Below are positions 23,930 through 33,878 of a stretch of DNA of 64,000 nucleotides, in pieces; position 1 is the first letter of the stretch, and every line of letters starts with the position of its first letter. The notes under the pieces are model-generated. The model was not told the DNA's origin. It was given only the letters and a program-made list of their open reading frames with translations, and did not search any database. The stretch lies in assembly GCF_018156225.1 (NCBI RefSeq), contig NZ_JAGTAR010000001.1, positions 372,001 to 436,000 on the forward strand. Reading direction: 5' to 3'. The position numbers were made by a program, and so were the translations under genes. This DNA is from Carboxylicivirga sediminis. Lineage in GTDB: Bacteria > Bacteroidota > Bacteroidia > Bacteroidales > Marinilabiliaceae.

Positions 23930-26900
23930 GTGGAAGTTAGTCAGATACTTGAGTTATACCAGCAAAACGAACGGGTACAAACATTAAAAGCAGCACTTAA
24001 CAGCAAACAAAGCCGCAGCTGTTTGAAAGGACTGAGCGGAAGTTTAAAAGCCGTGATGCTGGCTTCAACTACTGCAGAAGGGCCACACCTGGTGATTCTC
24101 AACGACCGCGAAGAGGCCGCCTATTTGTACAACGACATTGCCCAGCTCTGCGGCTCACAACGTGTTTCCTTCCTGCCTTCTTCCTATAAACGTTCACCTG
24201 AATATGGGCAAAAAGACAGCCAGAATGTACTGCTCCGCACCGAAGCATTGAGCCAGTTGCAAAGTGGCCGCAAAGAACTCTTCGTCTTCACCTACCCCGA
24301 AGCATTGGTGGAAAAGGTGCTCTCGGCCGAGCTGCTCGATGAGAACCGACTCATCATTAACAAAGGCGATCAGCTGGACATCTCCTTCATCACCGATATA
24401 CTCAACGAGTACCATTTTCAACGGGTTGATTTTGTGTTTGAACCAGGCCAGTATTCGGTACGCGGCAGCATCATTGATGTCTATTCATTTTCGGATGAAG
24501 ATCCATATCGCATCGACTTTTTTGGAGATGAAGTAGACAGTATTCGTAAGTTCAACCTGGAAAATCAGCTATCAAAAGAAAAACTGGAGCAGGTGACTGT
24601 TGTGCCTAACCTCACCGAAAATCAAAACAACAAATCGCTCACTGCCCTATCCGCATACCTGCCCGACAACTGCAAGCTTTGGTTAGATGACTTTGATTTT
24701 ATTGAGCAGCGCATGAGCCTGATAGCCGATAAAATTGCTGAGCAAACCTACGAGGTGGATGAGGATGATGACAAAATCTACCACTTCCTGGCACCTGAAG
24801 ACATTTGTCTTTTCAGGGAGTTTTTCAAAGGCTGCCAAAGCTACCCGATTGTGGCAATGAGCAAACCTTCATTATTGGATGATGCTGCAACCATTGAGTT
24901 TAATTCATCGCCACAACCAGTATTCCACAAGAACTTTGAACTACTGGAACAAAACCTGAAAGAAAAGCAAAGCGAACAATACGATTGCTACATCTTATCG
25001 GATAATCCGAAACAGTTTGAACGCCTCAAAGCCATCTTTCACGATCGGGGCATCAAGCTTAAGTACGATGAAATAAATCACAGCCTGCACGAGGGTTTTA
25101 TTGACCACGATGCTTCGCTGTGCTTCTATACCGACCACCAGATTTTTGAGCGTTACCATAAGTTCTCATTACGCACCGAGAAAGCCAAGGCGGCCCAGCA
25201 AGCCATCTCGCTAAAAGAACTTAACCGACTTAATCCCGGCGATTTTGTGGTTCACATCGATCATGGTGTAGGACGTTTCGGTGGCCTGGTAACCCAAAAC
25301 ATCAATGGACAACCGCAGGAAGCCATCCGCCTGGTTTACCGCGATAACGATGTGCTGCTGGTTAATCTGCATTCGCTGCACCGCATCAGTAAATTCAAAG
25401 GCAAAGATGGTACGCCTCCAAAAATCAATAAGCTGGGCACAGCCGCCTGGCAAAAGCTGAAAGAGAAAACCAAGAGCAAGGTAAAGGACATTGCCCGCGA
25501 GCTAATCGCCTTGTATGCCAAACGAAAGGCAGAGCCCGGCTTCCGGTACTCACCCGACACCTACCTGCAAACCGAGCTGGAAGCCTCTTTCTTTTTTGAA
25601 GATACACCCGACCAAACCAAAGCAACGGTGGCTGTTAAAGACGATATGGAGAAAACAACGCCCATGGATCGTCTGGTATGCGGCGATGTGGGCTTTGGCA
25701 AAACCGAAATTGCCATTCGGGCAGCTTTCAAAGCCATAGCGGATAACAAGCAGGTGGCCGTATTGGTGCCTACCACCATACTGGCACTGCAGCACTATCA
25801 GACATTTAAGGAGCGCCTCAAGGATTTTCCGGCTAATATTGAATACGTCAGTCGACTGCGCAAACCTAAAGACACCAAGGCTGCCCTCAAGAAACTGAAA
25901 GAAGGACAGGTGGACATTCTGATAGGCACCCATCGCCTAACCGGAAAGGATGTGGAGTTTAAAGATCTTGGCCTGCTTATCATCGATGAGGAACAGCGTT
26001 TTGGCGTGGCCATCAAGGAAAAACTGAAACAGCTGAAGGTGAATGTGGATACCCTGACATTAACGGCCACTCCTATTCCGCGAACCTTACAGTTCTCGCT
26101 AATGGGAGCCCGCGATTTGTCCATACTTAATACGGCACCTCCTAATCGTCATCCCATCATCACCGAACTACACGTGATGAATGAAGAGATCATCAAGGAG
26201 GCCATCCTTTATGAGGTAGAGCGAGGTGGCCAGGTCTTCTTCATCAACAACCGGGTGCAAAACATCCAGGAAGTTGAAGCAATGGTTAACCGCATCTTAC
26301 CTGACATTAAGACCGTAGTAGCGCACGGACAAATGGAAGGGCCTAAACTAGAAAGGATTATGCTCGACTTTATTGAAGGGGAATATGATGTATTAATTGC
26401 TACCACCATCATTGAATCAGGCCTTGATATACCCAACGCCAACACCATCATCATTAACAATGCGCATAACTTCGGACTAAGTGAACTACACCAGCTACGA
26501 GGTCGCGTAGGACGCTCCAACAAAAAGGCCTTTTGCTACCTGATGGCGCCCCCGCTGTCGACATTAACGCAAGAGGCTCGTCGTCGCCTGAAGATTGTTG
26601 AAGAATTCTCAGACCTGGGCAGTGGCTTTAACATTGCCATGCAGGATTTGGATATCCGGGGTGCCGGCGATGTACTGGGTGGCGAACAAAGCGGTTTCAT
26701 CTCTGACATTGGCTACGAAACCTACCAGCGCATCCTTAACGAGGCATTGCTGGAACTGAGAGAAACAGAATACAAGGAGACCTTCGAAGACGAAGAAAAC
26801 AATGCTACTCCAACCGTTTTTGTTACCGACTGCCTGATTGAAACTGATACAGAACTCAGGTTACCGGAAAGCTACATTGAAAACGTAGCCGAACGCATGC

Positions 26901-27286
26901 ACCTGTACAGGGAGTTAGATAATATGGAGGAAGAGGCCGATGTGCTAGCCTTTGAAAACAACCTGATTGACCGCTTTGGCCCAATCCCTGAAGCCGGTCA
27001 GCGTTTATTTGAACTGGTTCGCATCCGCCGAATGGCCAAACAGCTGGGCATTGAGAAAATCATCTTCAAGAACAATTTGTTGTACCTGTACTTTGTGTCC
27101 AACCAGGATTCACCATTCTACCAATCCGCCTTATTTAGCAATACTTTAATGTGGATTCAGCACAACTCGAAGAAAGCCACCATGAAAGAGGGCAAAAGTA
27201 AGTTATACCTCATGGTCAGAGATATCCAATCCATCAAAGAAGTAAAAGATTTAGTAAGTGATATGCAGGAAAAAATAATGCAATAG
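23930..27286 (+). CDS. mfd: Transcription-repair coupling factor Mfd
   Basis: An 1118-residue Mfd, the ATP-driven translocase that displaces stalled RNA polymerase and recruits UvrA. Domains in order: UvrB-like N-terminal region (about 1-350), CarD-like RNA polymerase interaction domain starting at LNPGDFVVHIDHGVGRF (about 425), SF2/RecG-like motor with Walker A GDVGFGKTE and Walker B IIDEEQRFG, the LTATPIPRTLQ and GRVGRSNKKAFCY helicase motifs, and the C-terminal TRCF domain. Start is GTG at 23930; no in-frame ATG nearby fits better. The stop abuts the stop of the convergent response regulator. Confidence 0.95.
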   Translation: MEVSQILELYQQNERVQTLKAALNSKQSRSCLKGLSGSLKAVMLASTTAEGPHLVILNDREEAAYLYNDIAQLCGSQRVSFLPSSYKRSPEYGQKDSQNVLLRTEALSQLQSGRKELFVFTYPEALVEKVLSAELLDENRLIINKGDQLDISFITDILNEYHFQRVDFVFEPGQYSVRGSIIDVYSFSDEDPYRIDFFGDEVDSIRKFNLENQLSKEKLEQVTVVPNLTENQNNKSLTALSAYLPDNCKLWLDDFDFIEQRMSLIADKIAEQTYEVDEDDDKIYHFLAPEDICLFREFFKGCQSYPIVAMSKPSLLDDAATIEFNSSPQPVFHKNFELLEQNLKEKQSEQYDCYILSDNPKQFERLKAIFHDRGIKLKYDEINHSLHEGFIDHDASLCFYTDHQIFERYHKFSLRTEKAKAAQQAISLKELNRLNPGDFVVHIDHGVGRFGGLVTQNINGQPQEAIRLVYRDNDVLLVNLHSLHRISKFKGKDGTPPKINKLGTAAWQKLKEKTKSKVKDIARELIALYAKRKAEPGFRYSPDTYLQTELEASFFFEDTPDQTKATVAVKDDMEKTTPMDRLVCGDVGFGKTEIAIRAAFKAIADNKQVAVLVPTTILALQHYQTFKERLKDFPANIEYVSRLRKPKDTKAALKKLKEGQVDILIGTHRLTGKDVEFKDLGLLIIDEEQRFGVAIKEKLKQLKVNVDTLTLTATPIPRTLQFSLMGARDLSILNTAPPNRHPIITELHVMNEEIIKEAILYEVERGGQVFFINNRVQNIQEVEAMVNRILPDIKTVVAHGQMEGPKLERIMLDFIEGEYDVLIATTIIESGLDIPNANTIIINNAHNFGLSELHQLRGRVGRSNKKAFCYLMAPPLSTLTQEARRRLKIVEEFSDLGSGFNIAMQDLDIRGAGDVLGGEQSGFISDIGYETYQRILNEALLELRETEYKETFEDEENNATPTVFVTDCLIETDTELRLPESYIENVAERMHLYRELDNMEEEADVLAFENNLIDRFGPIPEAGQRLFELVRIRRMAKQLGIEKIIFKNNLLYLYFVSNQDSPFYQSALFSNTLMWIQHNSKKATMKEGKSKLYLMVRDIQSIKEVKDLVSDMQEKIMQ

Positions 27287-28321
27287 CTATTGAGGCATAA
27301 TTTTAGGCACATACAGCAGTTCGTATACCTCACCAGTGGCATCGAGCACCTCCTCTGCCATAAACACCTGCTGTTTATCGCCATTGGTAAAGGTTAAAAC
27401 ACCATCCCCGGCTGAACTAAACCACTCATCTAATTGATTAATACGCAGTCCTAGTAATTGCGTATTATCAAACAGGTGGTGAGGCGCCACTCCTTTCACT
27501 TTATGCCGGGCATCGGTGATAAAATAGGGCTGCCCAAGCTTATTCAGGTAATCGAGCAATAACTCTACCCGTTTATGCGCATATACAGCTTTGGAATTAT
27601 CAACCAAAGTAACCTGTAACGACTTCTTTTTATTAAAGATGATAGAAGAACCCGAGATCAGGGCAAAAAAGGATTGTCCGTGCACATCCTGCATGGCAAT
27701 ATTAATCTGATCGAAACCATGCCCGTGGGCCTTGAAGTTATCAAGCAATGATTCTACCTGCTCCTTATCTTCATGGTGCACGTAATTCAGGTAAGGCGAT
27801 AGCAACACGTCCTCCATGTAATGGGTTTTAAACAAATCAAGCGCCAGATTATTAAGATACTGAATACGCCCCTCGCTCAATATCATTAACGGCATGGATG
27901 CTTCGCTGATAAACTGACGATAGCCCCGTTCGCGCTCGCGCTGCTCCTGATCGACCTTGTGCTTGTAGTAAGCCAAATCAATGGCGATGCCCAGCTCTTT
28001 TCGATTAACAGGCTTCACCAAAAAACCATAGGAGTTGGAAACAATGGCCCGTTTTATGACCTGACTGCTCGTATCTGACGAAACATATATCACAGGTATA
28101 TCCAACTCGCGCCTCAACTGCTCAGCTGTTTGAATGCCATCCATCTCCCCTTCCAGGTGAATATCCATCAATACCACATCGGGCCTTAGGCGGTGACACA
28201 ACTCTATAGCGTCCTTTCCGTCAGCACATTTACCAATTAACTCATGTCCCAACTCACGCAGGAACATGGTGAAAATTGCCGAGATAAACTTATCGTCTTC
28301 TACAACAAGGACTTTTCTCAT
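27287..28321 (-). CDS. Response regulator with receiver and PAS-like domains
   Basis: A 344-residue protein. Residues 1-120 are a CheY-like receiver with acidic pocket Glu8-Asp9-Asp10, phospho-acceptor Asp53 (in VVLMDIHLEG), the Ser/Thr in YVSSDTS and Lys in FLVKPVN. Residues about 140-260 resemble a PAS domain (ASMPLMILSEGRIQYLNNLALDLF), and the remaining ~80 residues are unassigned. There is no DNA-binding, histidine kinase or GGDEF domain, so the output is unclear; it may act through partner proteins. The ATG complement at 28321 is chosen; the extension to 28354 is unlike a receiver start. No cognate kinase next to it. Confidence 0.85.
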   Translation of the reverse strand: MRKVLVVEDDKFISAIFTMFLRELGHELIGKCADGKDAIELCHRLRPDVVLMDIHLEGEMDGIQTAEQLRRELDIPVIYVSSDTSSQVIKRAIVSNSYGFLVKPVNRKELGIAIDLAYYKHKVDQEQRERERGYRQFISEASMPLMILSEGRIQYLNNLALDLFKTHYMEDVLLSPYLNYVHHEDKEQVESLLDNFKAHGHGFDQINIAMQDVHGQSFFALISGSSIIFNKKKSLQVTLVDNSKAVYAHKRVELLLDYLNKLGQPYFITDARHKVKGVAPHHLFDNTQLLGLRINQLDEWFSSAGDGVLTFTNGDKQQVFMAEEVLDATGEVYELLYVPKIMPQ

Positions 28322-28420
28322 AAAAGCATCTGAGTTAGTAAACAAGCTGCACATTGTTTTGTATCTTGCAGCCGATTAAAAAATTAAAACGAAATACTGA
28401 TTACCAATACACTTTGTAAC

Positions 28421-29152
28421 GTGAATTTAGTTATTGACCGGGGAAATACACAGTTGAAATATGGGATTTTTGACCAGTGTCAGCTTATCCACTCCGATTT
28501 ATCTGATTTTCTTGATAAAAAAAACATCAAGCACCTGAATGACAGGTTTCATATCCAGCGTATCATCATATCATCGGTTGTTAAAGAAAGACATGATGAA
28601 TTACTAGCAAATCTGTCAGCCATTACTCCAACTGTTATTGACCTTCAATACAATACACCCCTGCCATTTGATTGGCAGTATAACACAAAAGAAACAATTG
28701 GAAAGGACCGACTGGCTGCAGTGGCCGGAGCCATCAGTTTGTATCCCAACAACGATTTGCTGGTAATAGATGCAGGCACCGCCATCACCTATGAACTAGT
28801 AAAAGATGGGATTTACATGGGCGGAAATATCTCACCAGGCTTAAGCATGCGCTTTAAGGCTCTTAATCACTTTACCAGCCGTCTGCCGCTTTTGTCAAAA
28901 GAAGACAATACACCTCTCATTGGATCGTCTACCGCTGAAGCTATTACAGCAGGTGTACAGAATGGTCTTACGTTTGAAATAGATGGTTTGATTGAAGAAC
29001 TATCACCACAATATGAAAGCTTAAAAACAATTATAACGGGTGGCGATGCAGAATTTTTTGCAAGGAAATTAAAAAATCCCATCTTTGTACATCCTAATTT
29101 AGTACTTATTGGACTTAACAGAATACTAGAATACAATGCACAATATATATAA
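28421..29152 (+). CDS. coaX: Type III pantothenate kinase CoaX
   Basis: A 243-residue type III pantothenate kinase, catalysing the first step of coenzyme A synthesis; this class needs a monovalent cation and is not feedback-inhibited by CoA. Motifs: LVIDRGNTQLKYG (phosphate loop), KDRLAAVAGA, VIDAGTAITYELV and MGGNISPGL. Start is GTG at 28421. It is the first gene of a six-gene plus-strand run and overlaps the next gene by 17 bp (29136-29152). Confidence 0.93.
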   Translation: MNLVIDRGNTQLKYGIFDQCQLIHSDLSDFLDKKNIKHLNDRFHIQRIIISSVVKERHDELLANLSAITPTVIDLQYNTPLPFDWQYNTKETIGKDRLAAVAGAISLYPNNDLLVIDAGTAITYELVKDGIYMGGNISPGLSMRFKALNHFTSRLPLLSKEDNTPLIGSSTAEAITAGVQNGLTFEIDGLIEELSPQYESLKTIITGGDAEFFARKLKNPIFVHPNLVLIGLNRILEYNAQYI

Positions 29153-30479
29153 GGTTGTTGTAACTTTCTTACTCGTAGCTTTTGCGTCTCATTTAGCTAC
29201 AGCTCAAAACAGAACATATTCACCATATTCGCGCTACGGACTCGGAGACCTGCAATCAGGAGGATTCGGTCGTAATGCAGCAATGGGGCACACCGGAATA
29301 GCGCTGACCAGTTCATACAATTTGAACAATATAAACCCTGCCTCATACTTCAGTATGGACTCCGTTTCATTCTTTTTCGAAGGAGGCTTAACAGGTTTTG
29401 ACCAAAAAATAATGTCAGAAAACTCATCTGCACGTTTTTCGGACATCAACTTTTCCTATTTTGCCATTGGCTATCCGGTATCGAAATGGGGATTTATGTC
29501 AATAGGTGTGAAGCCTGAGTCATTGGCAGGCTATCAGTTTTTCGACGACAATGCCTCAGACGACATTCTGGTAAGTGATGGTAATTACACAAAATCGGAC
29601 TACATCGGCAGTGGAAATACCACAAAAGCATATGCCGGGTTGGCCATTAGTCCAATTAAGAATTTGTCATTTGGAGCTCATTTTTCCTTCGTATTCGGAA
29701 GCGTTGATCACTTCTCAATAGCGCAATTTCCAAACGACCCGTTTGCATTTAAACTGGCTACGTCGGAAAGAATTTCCATTAATGATTTTTACATGGATTT
29801 TGGTGCCCAGTATAAATTCAACCTGAAGGAAAGACATAATATGGTGATTGGAGCCGTTTATCATCCGCAAACAGGCATTAAAGGGAAAGTGAAGAAACTG
29901 GTAACCGCCGGAACAAATTTCGATCGTGACGGAACAACCATCATCAATGCTGATACATTGCGTTTTACTGAAACAAAATTTGGCGGTAATGCGTTAGAGC
30001 TACCAGAAAAGATAGGTGTGGGAGTAGCATACAACATAGACGATTTAATGACTATTACAGCGGATTACTCGTTAGCACGCTGGAGCGATGCCCAATTTCC
30101 AACTTTATCAACATCAACAAATGACCCTGATGCTTTCACCGTCGGCGATGAGCAAAAATTTGCATTTGGAGTAGAGTTTATACCAAACTACCGGAGCGCC
30201 AGCTTCTACCCTAGTAGAATTAAATACCGCATTGGTACATCCTATACACAAGAGTATTTGGTTACACCACAGAGTGCAGGAGGCGATCACCTGAGAGACT
30301 TTGGCATAACTTTTGGAATGGGATTACCATTAAAAAGAAGTAAAACGTCTTTCAACCTTGCATTCGAATGGGGTCAACGAGGTACAACAGATAATAGTTT
30401 AATTAAAGAAAACTATATGCGCTTATCAATGAACCTGACGTTACACGAATACTGGTTCATGAAACGGAAATTTGATTAA
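29136..30479 (+). CDS. Outer-membrane beta-barrel protein, FadL/PorV-like
   Basis: A 447-residue protein with signal peptide (residues 1-23, ending ATAQN), then alternating hydrophobic strands, starting with NRTYSPYSRYGLGDL and ending with an aromatic-rich C-terminal strand. The block GRNAAMGHTGIALTSSYNLNNINPASY resembles the N-terminal signature of FadL/PorV-like barrels in Bacteroidota. It overlaps coaX by 17 bp and overlaps or abuts the TPR gene, so the three are translationally close. Cargo or ligand unknown. Confidence 0.75.
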   Translation: MHNIYKVVVTFLLVAFASHLATAQNRTYSPYSRYGLGDLQSGGFGRNAAMGHTGIALTSSYNLNNINPASYFSMDSVSFFFEGGLTGFDQKIMSENSSARFSDINFSYFAIGYPVSKWGFMSIGVKPESLAGYQFFDDNASDDILVSDGNYTKSDYIGSGNTTKAYAGLAISPIKNLSFGAHFSFVFGSVDHFSIAQFPNDPFAFKLATSERISINDFYMDFGAQYKFNLKERHNMVIGAVYHPQTGIKGKVKKLVTAGTNFDRDGTTIINADTLRFTETKFGGNALELPEKIGVGVAYNIDDLMTITADYSLARWSDAQFPTLSTSTNDPDAFTVGDEQKFAFGVEFIPNYRSASFYPSRIKYRIGTSYTQEYLVTPQSAGGDHLRDFGITFGMGLPLKRSKTSFNLAFEWGQRGTTDNSLIKENYMRLSMNLTLHEYWFMKRKFD

Positions 30480-30504
30480 CACTAATACGAAAAACCAGAA
30501 TACC

Positions 30505-31860
30505 ATGCCAATGAAAATTGCTACATTATTAATCGCAGGACTCTTATTTACAGGTTCTGCATTTGCTCAAAAAGGAGTAGAAGATGGGTCGAAATTCGGC
30601 CATGGAGAAGATAGTTTAAGATGCTTGGAAAATCTTTCACTTTACTACGAGTACTACAAACAAAAAAACTATGCCGAGGCTTTCCCGAAATGGGAGATCG
30701 CTTTTAACGAGTGTCCTGCTTCGAATAAGAACTTATATTCGCACGGTGAAAGAATAGTTGAGGCCTTATACATGAAAGAAAAGGATGCAGCTAAAAAAGC
30801 TGACTACTACAACCTTTTAATGAAAGTATATGACCAGCGTGCCAAGTATTTTGGGAATGACAAAAAATACCCAACTGCTTACATTATGGGTAAAAAAGCC
30901 ATTACAATGCTACGCCACAACCGCGACAACACTGACGTTATCAAAGAAGCTCAACCTTTACTGGAAAGCTCATACAAAGAGTTAGGTGTTAAAACACAGT
31001 ACCCAGCATTGCTGACATACATGATTAACAGTGCAGCTATGTATAAACTGAATGAGCTGTCGGGTGAGAAACTGGTTGACATTTACACCAATGTGACTGA
31101 AACACTGAACACTCAAAAAACAGCCATGCCTAAGTATGCTGACAAAATTCAGGAAACCATTGTAAATGTTGAAAAGATTTTTGCTCAGAGCGGTGCTGCC
31201 AACTGCGAAACTTTAGCTGAGATTTTCGGTCCTCAGCTGGCTGATCATACTGATGATCTGGCCTGGTTGAAGCGCGTTAACCGTTTATTAGCCAAAGGTG
31301 ATTGTGGTGAGTCAGAGTTATTCTACCAGTCATCAGAATACCTGCACCGTATTGAACCATCGTCATCATCTGCATTCGGTTTATCACGTATGTATATGAA
31401 GACAGGCGACCTGGATAAAGCTATTAGCTATCTGAACGAAGCCATCACTTTAGAAGAAGATGCGTACAGCAAAGCTAAGTATCACAACACACTTGGTTTA
31501 ATCTACATGTCGCAGAAGAAATACAGCCAAACTCGTTCAGAGGCCCAAAAGGCTATCGCCTTGCGTGGCGACTGGGGTGCTCCATACATCTTAATTGGGA
31601 AAGCCTATGCGGCAAGTGCTGCCAGCTATGGTTCTACCGAGTTTGAACACAAAACTGTATACTGGGCAGCCGTTGATCAGTTTGCAAAAGCCAAATCAGT
31701 GGATGCTGAAGCAGTGGCAGAAGCCAACGAAAACATCGCCCTTTATTCACAGTACTTCCCAAATACAGAAGAAGTATTCTTCCAGGGACTGAAAGCTGGT
31801 GACAGCTATAAGATTGAAGGATGGATTGGCGTAACTACAACCGTTAGAGTTAAAAAGTAA
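30505..31860 (+). CDS. Secreted tetratricopeptide-repeat protein
   Basis: A 451-residue periplasmic protein: signal peptide ending in SAFAQK, then helical repeats. Clear TPR units are visible at about residues 40-75 and again at 285-360 (SAFGLSRMYMKTGDLDKAIS followed by YHNTLGLIYMSQKKYSQTRS). Likely a scaffold in envelope assembly, judging from its place between a barrel protein and lptC. Two adjacent ATGs (30505 and 30511) are possible starts. The stop lies 4 bp before the lptC start. Confidence 0.8.
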   Translation: MPMKIATLLIAGLLFTGSAFAQKGVEDGSKFGHGEDSLRCLENLSLYYEYYKQKNYAEAFPKWEIAFNECPASNKNLYSHGERIVEALYMKEKDAAKKADYYNLLMKVYDQRAKYFGNDKKYPTAYIMGKKAITMLRHNRDNTDVIKEAQPLLESSYKELGVKTQYPALLTYMINSAAMYKLNELSGEKLVDIYTNVTETLNTQKTAMPKYADKIQETIVNVEKIFAQSGAANCETLAEIFGPQLADHTDDLAWLKRVNRLLAKGDCGESELFYQSSEYLHRIEPSSSSAFGLSRMYMKTGDLDKAISYLNEAITLEEDAYSKAKYHNTLGLIYMSQKKYSQTRSEAQKAIALRGDWGAPYILIGKAYAASAASYGSTEFEHKTVYWAAVDQFAKAKSVDAEAVAEANENIALYSQYFPNTEEVFFQGLKAGDSYKIEGWIGVTTTVRVKK

Positions 31861-31864
31861 AGCT

Positions 31865-32446
31865 TTGATACCTTTATTTAAGAAAAATAGAATTCAATCA
31901 ATACAAACAGCAAGCAGTGCAGTACTGCTTGCTGTTTATTTTTTGCTATCAGCCTGCCAGTCAAACAAACCGGAGGCGATTGCTGCCATCACTAACCGCG
32001 AAGATATTCCGTCACTCATAGTAGAAGAGCTGGAAACCACAATAACCGATTCAGGTAAAGTAAAGATTAAGTTTATAACCCCTGAAATGCTCCAATACGA
32101 TCGCAAAAAAGAACCTTACCGGGACTTCCCTAAAGGTTTGCACTGCATTATGTACCAAAGTAACGGAGAAATTGATGCCCAAATAAAATGCCGCAACGCT
32201 ATCTACTACGATAAAGAAGAGCTCTGGGAACTAAACATTGATGTGGAAGCCATCAACCAAAAAGGAGAGGTACTAAGTACCGAACAACTTTTCTGGGATA
32301 TGAAAACAGAAAAGATCTATTCGGAGAAATTTGTGACCATCACACAAGGGCCCAATGTATATACAGGTACAGGTTTTGAAGCTGACCAAAACATGGATAA
32401 CTGGCGAATCAAGAACCTGACCGGTGATTTGGAACTGGAAGAATAA
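31865..32446 (+). CDS. lptC: LPS export protein LptC (lipoprotein form)
   Basis: A 193-residue lipoprotein with a long N-terminal region, lipobox LSAC (Cys about 31) and an LptC/OstA-like beta-jellyroll: YRDFPKGLHCIMYQSNGEIDAQ, then an ELWELNIDVEAIN strand and LSTEQLFWDMKTEKIYSEKFV, characteristic of the bridge proteins that pass lipopolysaccharide across the periplasm. The only usable start is TTG at 31865, 4 bp after the TPR stop. Its neighbours (barrel protein, foldase) suit envelope biogenesis. Confidence 0.85.
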   Translation: MIPLFKKNRIQSIQTASSAVLLAVYFLLSACQSNKPEAIAAITNREDIPSLIVEELETTITDSGKVKIKFITPEMLQYDRKKEPYRDFPKGLHCIMYQSNGEIDAQIKCRNAIYYDKEELWELNIDVEAINQKGEVLSTEQLFWDMKTEKIYSEKFVTITQGPNVYTGTGFEADQNMDNWRIKNLTGDLELEE

Positions 32447-32499
32447 CTTTATATCAGTGCTTTTTTCTAACTTGCCTGTCTAAGAAGTCTGCGACTTAA

Positions 32500-33762
32500 A
32501 TGAACGAATATCTTATCATCACACTCACACTTGTATTATCCGCTTTCTTTTCAGGATGTGAGATGGCTTTTTTCAGCTCTAATAAGCTGCTGCTAGAGCT
32601 AAATAAAAAGAAACACCCAATACCTGCCGGAATCATTGATCGTTTTGTACGAAATCCCGGCATGTTTTTATCAACCATACTGATAGGTAACAACATTGCA
32701 CTTGTTGTTTATGGTTTATATATGGCCGATTTAATAGAACCGGTCATTAGTCAGTATATCGAATCAAATATTGCCCTGCTTTTGATTCAAACCACTTTTT
32801 CAACCCTTATCATCCTGATAACAGCAGAGTTCTTACCCAAAACGCTATTCAGAATACACCCTACCTTCATCTTAAACGTTTTTGCAGTCCCCCTGCTGGT
32901 ATTTTATGCCCTCTTTTACCCAATCAGCAGCCTCACCATGGGCATCTCGCGCTTTATTATTAAGAAGGTACTAAAGGCCAGGACCAGTCCAGAGCAAGGT
33001 CAATGGATGCTGGGAAAAGTAGATCTGGATGATCTTCTCACCGAGCACCACGAAAAAAGTGACAAAGACGATCAGCGAGCCAACGAAATTAAGTTGCTTA
33101 AAAATGCACTGGACTTTACCAAACTAAAGATTAGAGAGTGCATTATACCACGTACCGACCTTCAGGTAATTGAAGTAAACACAGAAATTGAGCCGCTGCG
33201 TAAGCAGTTTATGGAAACAGGCTTATCAAAAATACTGGTTTACAAAGACAGTATTGACAACATTATAGGTTATGTGCATGTCTCCTCGCTGTTTAAGCAT
33301 CCAAAGAAATTGCGCAACATCGTTAGCCCCATTTCCATAATACCGGAAACCATGACAGCCAATCAGGCCCTGGAACTATTTACCAAAGAACACAAAAGCA
33401 TTGCACTGGTGGTGGACGAATTTGGTGGAACAGCAGGCATTGTAACACTAGAAGATATCTTGGAGGAGATTTTCGGGGAGATTAACGATGAGCACGATGT
33501 AATGGAACACATCGAGGAACAAGTGGGCGACAATGACTACCTGTTTTCTGCCCGACTGGAGATTGACTACCTCAATGAGAAATACCCGTTTCAGCTACCT
33601 CAATCGGAGGAATACGAAACCATTGCCGGACTGATACTTTTCCATAATCAGTCGATACCCGAAGTGGATGACATTATCAGCATCGAGCACTTTACTTTTG
33701 AAATTATAGAAGCCAGCAATGCCAAAATTGAACTGGTAAAAGTCAGTTATCAGCAAGATTAA
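32500..33762 (+). CDS. CorC/CNNM (hemolysin family) membrane transporter with CBS domains
   Basis: A 420-residue protein of the HlyC/CorC/CNNM group: an N-terminal DUF21 membrane domain with four hydrophobic segments (about residues 3-165) and the SGCEMAFFSSNK motif, a pair of CBS domains (about 210-330, with VVDEFGGTAGIVTLEDILEEIFGEI), and a C-terminal CorC_HlyC domain. Members carry out or regulate Mg2+/Co2+ efflux; the hemolysin name is historical. ATG at 32500, 53 bp after lptC, in the same operon. Confidence 0.9.
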   Translation: MNEYLIITLTLVLSAFFSGCEMAFFSSNKLLLELNKKKHPIPAGIIDRFVRNPGMFLSTILIGNNIALVVYGLYMADLIEPVISQYIESNIALLLIQTTFSTLIILITAEFLPKTLFRIHPTFILNVFAVPLLVFYALFYPISSLTMGISRFIIKKVLKARTSPEQGQWMLGKVDLDDLLTEHHEKSDKDDQRANEIKLLKNALDFTKLKIRECIIPRTDLQVIEVNTEIEPLRKQFMETGLSKILVYKDSIDNIIGYVHVSSLFKHPKKLRNIVSPISIIPETMTANQALELFTKEHKSIALVVDEFGGTAGIVTLEDILEEIFGEINDEHDVMEHIEEQVGDNDYLFSARLEIDYLNEKYPFQLPQSEEYETIAGLILFHNQSIPEVDDIISIEHFTFEIIEASNAKIELVKVSYQQD

Positions 33763-33878
33763 ACAAGCGGCTAAAACTTTATTGTTGCAAAGATGAATGC
33801 AACTCTTCGTGTGTCTCATTTTTTTGTATATTCGTAACCTGATTTTGAAATCTACATAATTTTTTAAGTAATAACAGA

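Noticed and set aside
27287-28321. Response regulator as part of an Mfd repair operon
   Set aside because: It is convergent with mfd, not co-directional, so adjacency does not imply joint regulation.
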